Shown one piece after another: positions 60,581 to 64,000 of a stretch of DNA of 64,000 bases; the first letter of the stretch is position 1; every line of letters starts with the position of its first letter. The DNA lies in assembly GCA_947069175.1 (NCBI GenBank), contig CAMTDV010000002.1, positions 8,907,054 through 8,971,053 of the forward strand, in the 5' to 3' direction. This DNA is from Scalesia atractyloides. Lineage: Eukaryota > Streptophyta > Magnoliopsida > Asterales > Asteraceae. The translations under genes were made by a program, and so were the position numbers. The notes below the pieces were generated by a model that did not search any database, was not told where the DNA came from, and saw only the letters and a program-made list of their open reading frames with translations.

Positions 60581-61663
60581 ATGCCACCACGTGTACGAGG
60601 ACAAAGTGGGAGAGGAAAAGGTCCAATGAGGGGAGGACCATCGGGGCGCATTCCCCCTCAACCTCACAACTCAGATGCCTACCAAGAATCAGGAGATTCG
60701 TCTCCTTGGCAACCAGCGAGACCTTCTGTCTCTAATAGACACTCGCCTTCACATTACCAAAATTCTTACCACTCTCACCACTCCTATCATTCACACCATT
60801 CCCATTCTCATCACTCTTACCATGAAGAATTTAACCCTAACTATTATTTTAACAAGCCTCCAGCCAATCAAAATCAGTTGGACCAGCCAAACCCCATGGA
60901 TGAGGACTTCGACCCGGAGATGCCACAGTCAGGATCAAATATGCATCCTATCGAAATTTCAAGCGATTCAAACTCGTATGCCGGATCGCCCTACCAAGGT
61001 CGAAATGAGTGGGACCAATACTGGAACCAATTCACCTTCGTCCACACTTCTTCCCATCACTCTCAACCACCTCCTGTACAAGAATATGTCCACATGGAAC
61101 CGGTGGATCAACCTCAACCACCACCTGAACCACCAAGAAAGAAGCGTGGTGCACGTATGTCGGTACGTGCAGGACAAAGGTCAGGATCGCTGCCACCTTT
61201 GCCAAATTCCTACTCCACAATTCAAGAGGACCCACAAATGGGTGGACCCTCTAACGTTTCACCTATAGTGGAACCAACACCAACACCTGCTGTTCAACCA
61301 CCACCATCGGGTTATACTAACCCAATCCCCACATATCCAGACACGTCTGGATATGATCCTTTTAACCCGTCTACACCAGTAGACTATCAAGCATGGTCAC
61401 AAGACCCCTACATGCAGGCGGTTATGCACAATGCACTTTACCCGTCTCCTTTCCCACCTACTTATCCATCGACTGGGTATCCAACTTATGGATACCAGTT
61501 TCCGGTTATGCCACAACCACAACCTCCGCCACCATTTGAGGCCATTAATGAGGCCTTAGAAAGAATGAAAGAGATGCAGCAGCAAGCGGAGAAAACAGAG
61601 AAGAAGACAAACAAGTTCTTCAAGAAACTCTCCAAATTGGTCAAGGGAAAGAAGGACGAGTGA
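60581..61663 (+). CDS. Extra pre-gag ORF of a Gypsy element (function unknown)
   Basis: Uninterrupted 360-residue frame from ATG 60581, the first ATG after the PBS in this frame. The N-terminus is Arg/Gly-rich (MPPRVRGQSGRGKGPMRGG), RNA-binding-like in composition. A Ser/His repeat (HSHHSYHSHHSHSHHSYH) follows at about residues 60-80, then acidic PMDEDFDPEMPQ and HPIEISSDSNS. The middle is Pro/Gln-rich with PPRKKRGARMSVRAGQRSGS and NPIPTYPDTSGYDPF. The end is a charged helix (FEAINEALERMKEMQQQAEK) and a Lys-rich tail. No cysteine knuckle, protease or membrane segment. A decayed homologue lies at 10337-11160, so the ORF is a family feature. It could be an extra structural or RNA-binding protein; unproven. 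Confidence 0.78.
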   Translation: MPPRVRGQSGRGKGPMRGGPSGRIPPQPHNSDAYQESGDSSPWQPARPSVSNRHSPSHYQNSYHSHHSYHSHHSHSHHSYHEEFNPNYYFNKPPANQNQLDQPNPMDEDFDPEMPQSGSNMHPIEISSDSNSYAGSPYQGRNEWDQYWNQFTFVHTSSHHSQPPPVQEYVHMEPVDQPQPPPEPPRKKRGARMSVRAGQRSGSLPPLPNSYSTIQEDPQMGGPSNVSPIVEPTPTPAVQPPPSGYTNPIPTYPDTSGYDPFNPSTPVDYQAWSQDPYMQAVMHNALYPSPFPPTYPSTGYPTYGYQFPVMPQPQPPPPFEAINEALERMKEMQQQAEKTEKKTNKFFKKLSKLVKGKKDE

Positions 61664-61684
61664 AGTCTCTTCTAATTATATGTA

Positions 61685-61757
61685 GTCCCTGCGAGGACAT
61701 TGTTGTTTCTTTAGTCCCTGCGTGGACATTTTTATTCCTTTAAGTCCTTGCATGGAC
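61685..61757 (+). other. Triple GTCC..GGAC hairpin cluster (element 3)
   Basis: GTCCCTGCGAGGAC (61685), GTCCCTGCGTGGAC (61714), GTCCTTGCATGGAC (61744), starting 22 bp after the ORF stop. All three stems are intact; same order as in element 1. Confidence 0.7.
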
Positions 61758-61824
61758 AAGTTTATTTCATTATTCTAGTATTGTAATTTCTAATTTGGAA
61801 TTTAATGAACTAATTTTGGAATTA

Positions 61825-61827
<3 letters not shown>

Positions 61828-61876
<49 letters not shown>
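61828..61876. repeat. (TA)n microsatellite
   Basis: About 24 TA units; the same place in element 1 (near 11320) has only ATATATATATGT. Confidence 0.95.
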
Positions 61877-61879
<3 letters not shown>

Positions 61880-62202
61880 CATCCTCTTGAAAACGAGCGT
61901 CTCGATTTTACTCAAAATTTATGTTCTGCTATATAATTCCAAAAGATCTTAATGGATTGATTATGCCAAGTGACGTAGACCACATATTGGCCAAGAAATG
62001 ATAGTTAAGTACGAAGGGCTCTTCTATCAGGATAGTTAATGGAAGTTATCCTTCTATCCAGAGGTAAGGGACTAGGTCCAAACCTCCAAGGTCGCTAAGG
62101 TCGAAGGTGACCGGGACCAGTAATCAATCATTAAGGTACTCTTATGTAACATTAAGAAATGTTCATACTCTTGGTAGTGTGGCTTGAGGAACCACACTAA
62201 CC

Positions 62203-62749
62203 GTCCAGCGGGACAGGCTGATACGCCATATACATCTGATACGATGTAGGCCAATGTGCCCAATTATTGTCCAACGGGACAAGCTGATATACCCTATAGA
62301 TCTGATACGATGTAGGCCAGTGTGCCCAATTATTGTCTAGCGGGACAGCTTGATATTCTATATACATCTGATACGATGTAGGCCAATGTGCCCAGTTATT
62401 GTCCAACGGGACAGGCTAATATGCCATATACATCTGATACGATGTAGGCCAATGTGCCTAATTATTGTCCAACGGGACAGGCTAATATGCCATATACATC
62501 TGATACGATGTAGGCCAATGTGCCCAATTATTGTCCAACGGGACAGGCTGATATGCCATATACATCTTATATGATGTAGGCCAATGTGCCCAATTTATTG
62601 TCCAACGGGACAGGCTGATATGCCATATATATCTGATATGATGTAGGCCAATGTGCCCAATTTATATCCAACGGGACAGGCTGATATGCCATATACATCT
62701 GATATGATGTAGGCCAATGTGCCCAATTTATGTCCAATGCGACAGGTTG

Positions 62750-62755
<6 letters not shown>
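62203..62755 (+). repeat. 66-bp tandem repeat, eight units plus a partial
   Basis: Units read GTCCAACGGGACAGGCTGAT, then CATATACATCTGATACGATGTAGG, then CAATGTGCCCAATTATT. The 66-bp period keeps frames open on both strands, which explains repetitive open frames here. Same element position as 11691-12500 but a different sequence. Confidence 0.92.

Positions 62756-62811
<56 letters not shown>
62753..62811. repeat. (TA)n microsatellite ending the 66-bp array
   Basis: About 29 TA units that replace the end of the last repeat unit. Confidence 0.95.
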
Positions 62812-62816
<5 letters not shown>

Positions 62817-63138
62817 CCAATATGACCGGCCAATGTGCCCAATTATTATGTCCATTTAGGGACAAGCCTATGAGCTACATAATTGTCAATGATGACAATG
62901 ACAGTTGTGACATTGCGATCCACTATCCAATAACATATGGAGTACGTCCAAATTGTAATTTGCGTATGATGGTCCTATTAAGACCTAGGCCAAATATAGA
63001 TATCTTAAGCCTAAAAGTTGTGATGTTTTTCACACTAGTATAGGCAATGGATTGTTATATCCCATATTGAAAGCCGATATGGTTGATACACCATGGCTAA
63101 ATAAAGTTTTATTGGTATATAGAAACCAAGACTTAAGG

Positions 63139-64000
63139 ATGGCTAACTCAAATGAAGCACAAAGTAGCCACAGGAATGTTGAACCTAACAAGGCTGAAAA
63201 AAAATATAGATGATAATAATTTTCAAGCTCGCATTGATGCGGCTATCGAAAAGGCTATGGGAAAGGCCATAGAAAAGCTAAGAGAGTTGAGTGCCACTCG
63301 CTCTAGACCCTTATCTATCCCACCATTTTCAGCTCATAGGGAGAGCTCCGTTCACTCTTCAAATGCGAAGAGTGAACCAAAGAAAATAGATCTTACTGAA
63401 AAGTCCCGTTCTGTTAAAGACGGATGTACCTATAAGTCCTTTGTCTCCTGTAAGCTCCGAGACTTTAACGGGGATAAAGGAGCTGTAGAAGCCCTAAAGT
63501 GGCTAGACGAGATGGAGACGATAGTAGATATCAACAATTGTGCTGATAAGGATGTGGTCAAGTACGTATCACAATCCTTCAAGGGCGATGCCCTAATATG
63601 GTAGAAAGCTATGATTCAATCAACAGGTAAGGTACACTTGTACAACTTGGGATGGTCCAAGTTTGTTGATTTGGTAAAGGAAACTTACTGCCCACCTCAT
63701 GAGGTGGAGAAGTTAGAGACAGACTTCTTGTCTCTTTCAATGAAAAACCTAGATTGTCGGAAGTACGTTTTTGACTTTAACTTCCTATCTAGGTTAGTCT
63801 CCTATTTGATCACCCCCGAATCCAAACGCATTGCGCGTTTCATAAATGGGTTGGCGCCCGAAATAAAGTGCATGGTAAAGGCTGCTCAGCCTAGTAGCTA
63901 TAGGTCCGCTGTGGACCTATCTCTTTCCCTCACCCTAGATCTGGTAAGACAAAAGTTAGTTAGGACTGAAACTGACGGAAAGAGAAAACAGGAGGATAAT
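63139..64000 (+). pseudogene. gag: gag of element 3 (5' part, broken, runs off window)
   Basis: Starts MANSNEAQSSHRNVEPNKAE at 63139. A frame change in an A-run near 63200 moves the reading to FQARIDAAIEKAMGKAIEKL and on through AVEALKWLDEMETIVDINN to KGDALIW, where TAG (63602-63604) replaces the second Trp codon of the TWWKAM motif. Gag homology continues after the stop to the window end (ETYCPPHEVEKLETDFL, FINGLAPEIK, DLSLSLTLDLVRQK). Confidence 0.87.

Larger units (their letters stand above)
57003..64000 (+). mobile_element. Element 3: relative of element 1, incomplete at window end
   Basis: LTR 57003-60408, PBS, extra ORF, hairpins, tandem repeat, gag, in the order of element 1. Pol and 3' LTR lie beyond the window. 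The LTR is diverged from element 1 in U3 but similar from about 57950 onward. Candidate target sequence on the left is TGCGT (56998-57002). Confidence 0.88.

Noticed and set aside
62350..62855. Repetitive open frames on both strands
   Set aside because: They follow from a 66-bp unit (a multiple of three) without stops and from (TA)n; no start context or homology.

Overview
This is a plant nuclear window, from a eudicot and most likely the daisy family (Asteraceae; inferred from retroelement style and remembered protein types, not from a search). It holds two recognisable single-copy genes in about 64 kb. Both are intron-rich with GT-AG introns. The rest is mostly nested Ty3/Gypsy LTR retrotransposons, solo or truncated LTRs, a non-autonomous gag-protease element in tandem, a LINE tail, a SINE-like head and degenerate MYB/SANT-like gene copies. 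Nothing looks bacterial; there are no operons, CRISPR arrays or rRNA genes.

Layout. (1) 46-2244, minus: nine-exon ribosomal protein L5 gene (uL18), with telo-box and TGGGCT motifs upstream and a one-base frameshift in exon 8. (2) 2926-3213: broken MYB/SANT-like fragment, then ACC/GGT-rich imperfect inverted repeats. (3) 4503-26182: element 1, a chromovirus-type (probably Tekay) Gypsy element of the plus strand. Its 5' LTR carries a solo LTR (5169-7802), its PBS and the start of its first ORF are deleted, and its pol is full of frameshifts and stops. Its 3' LTR carries a TR-GAG-like insertion with the order LTR-internal-LTR-internal-LTR (20174-25555). (4) 29826-33831, plus: six-exon gene for a 227-residue SANT/MYB-like protein with a C-terminal DUF3755-type motif; its 3' end is partly duplicated at about 34.65-34.93 kb. 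(5) 36025-47889, minus: element 2, another chromodomain Gypsy element. Its 5' LTR is split by a solo LTR (44149-46947) that contains four tRNA-like segments. (6) 49.76-51.3 kb: SINE-like head, LINE 3' end and a MYB/SANT relic. (7) 51562-54557: truncated LTR of the element 1 family, minus strand. (8) 54.85-57.0 kb: minus-strand MYB/SANT pseudogene with a partial tandem copy, cut by (9) 57003-64000+, element 3, a relative of element 1 with an intact LTR, PBS, an intact extra ORF and a broken gag running off the window.

Elements 1 and 3 share an unusual leader: PBS, a 360-residue Pro/Gln/His-rich extra ORF, three short GTCC..GGAC hairpins, a tandem-repeat block unrelated in sequence between the two elements, then gag. 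The tRNA-like array in the 44-46 kb solo LTR and this leader are the parts least explained by known element structure.
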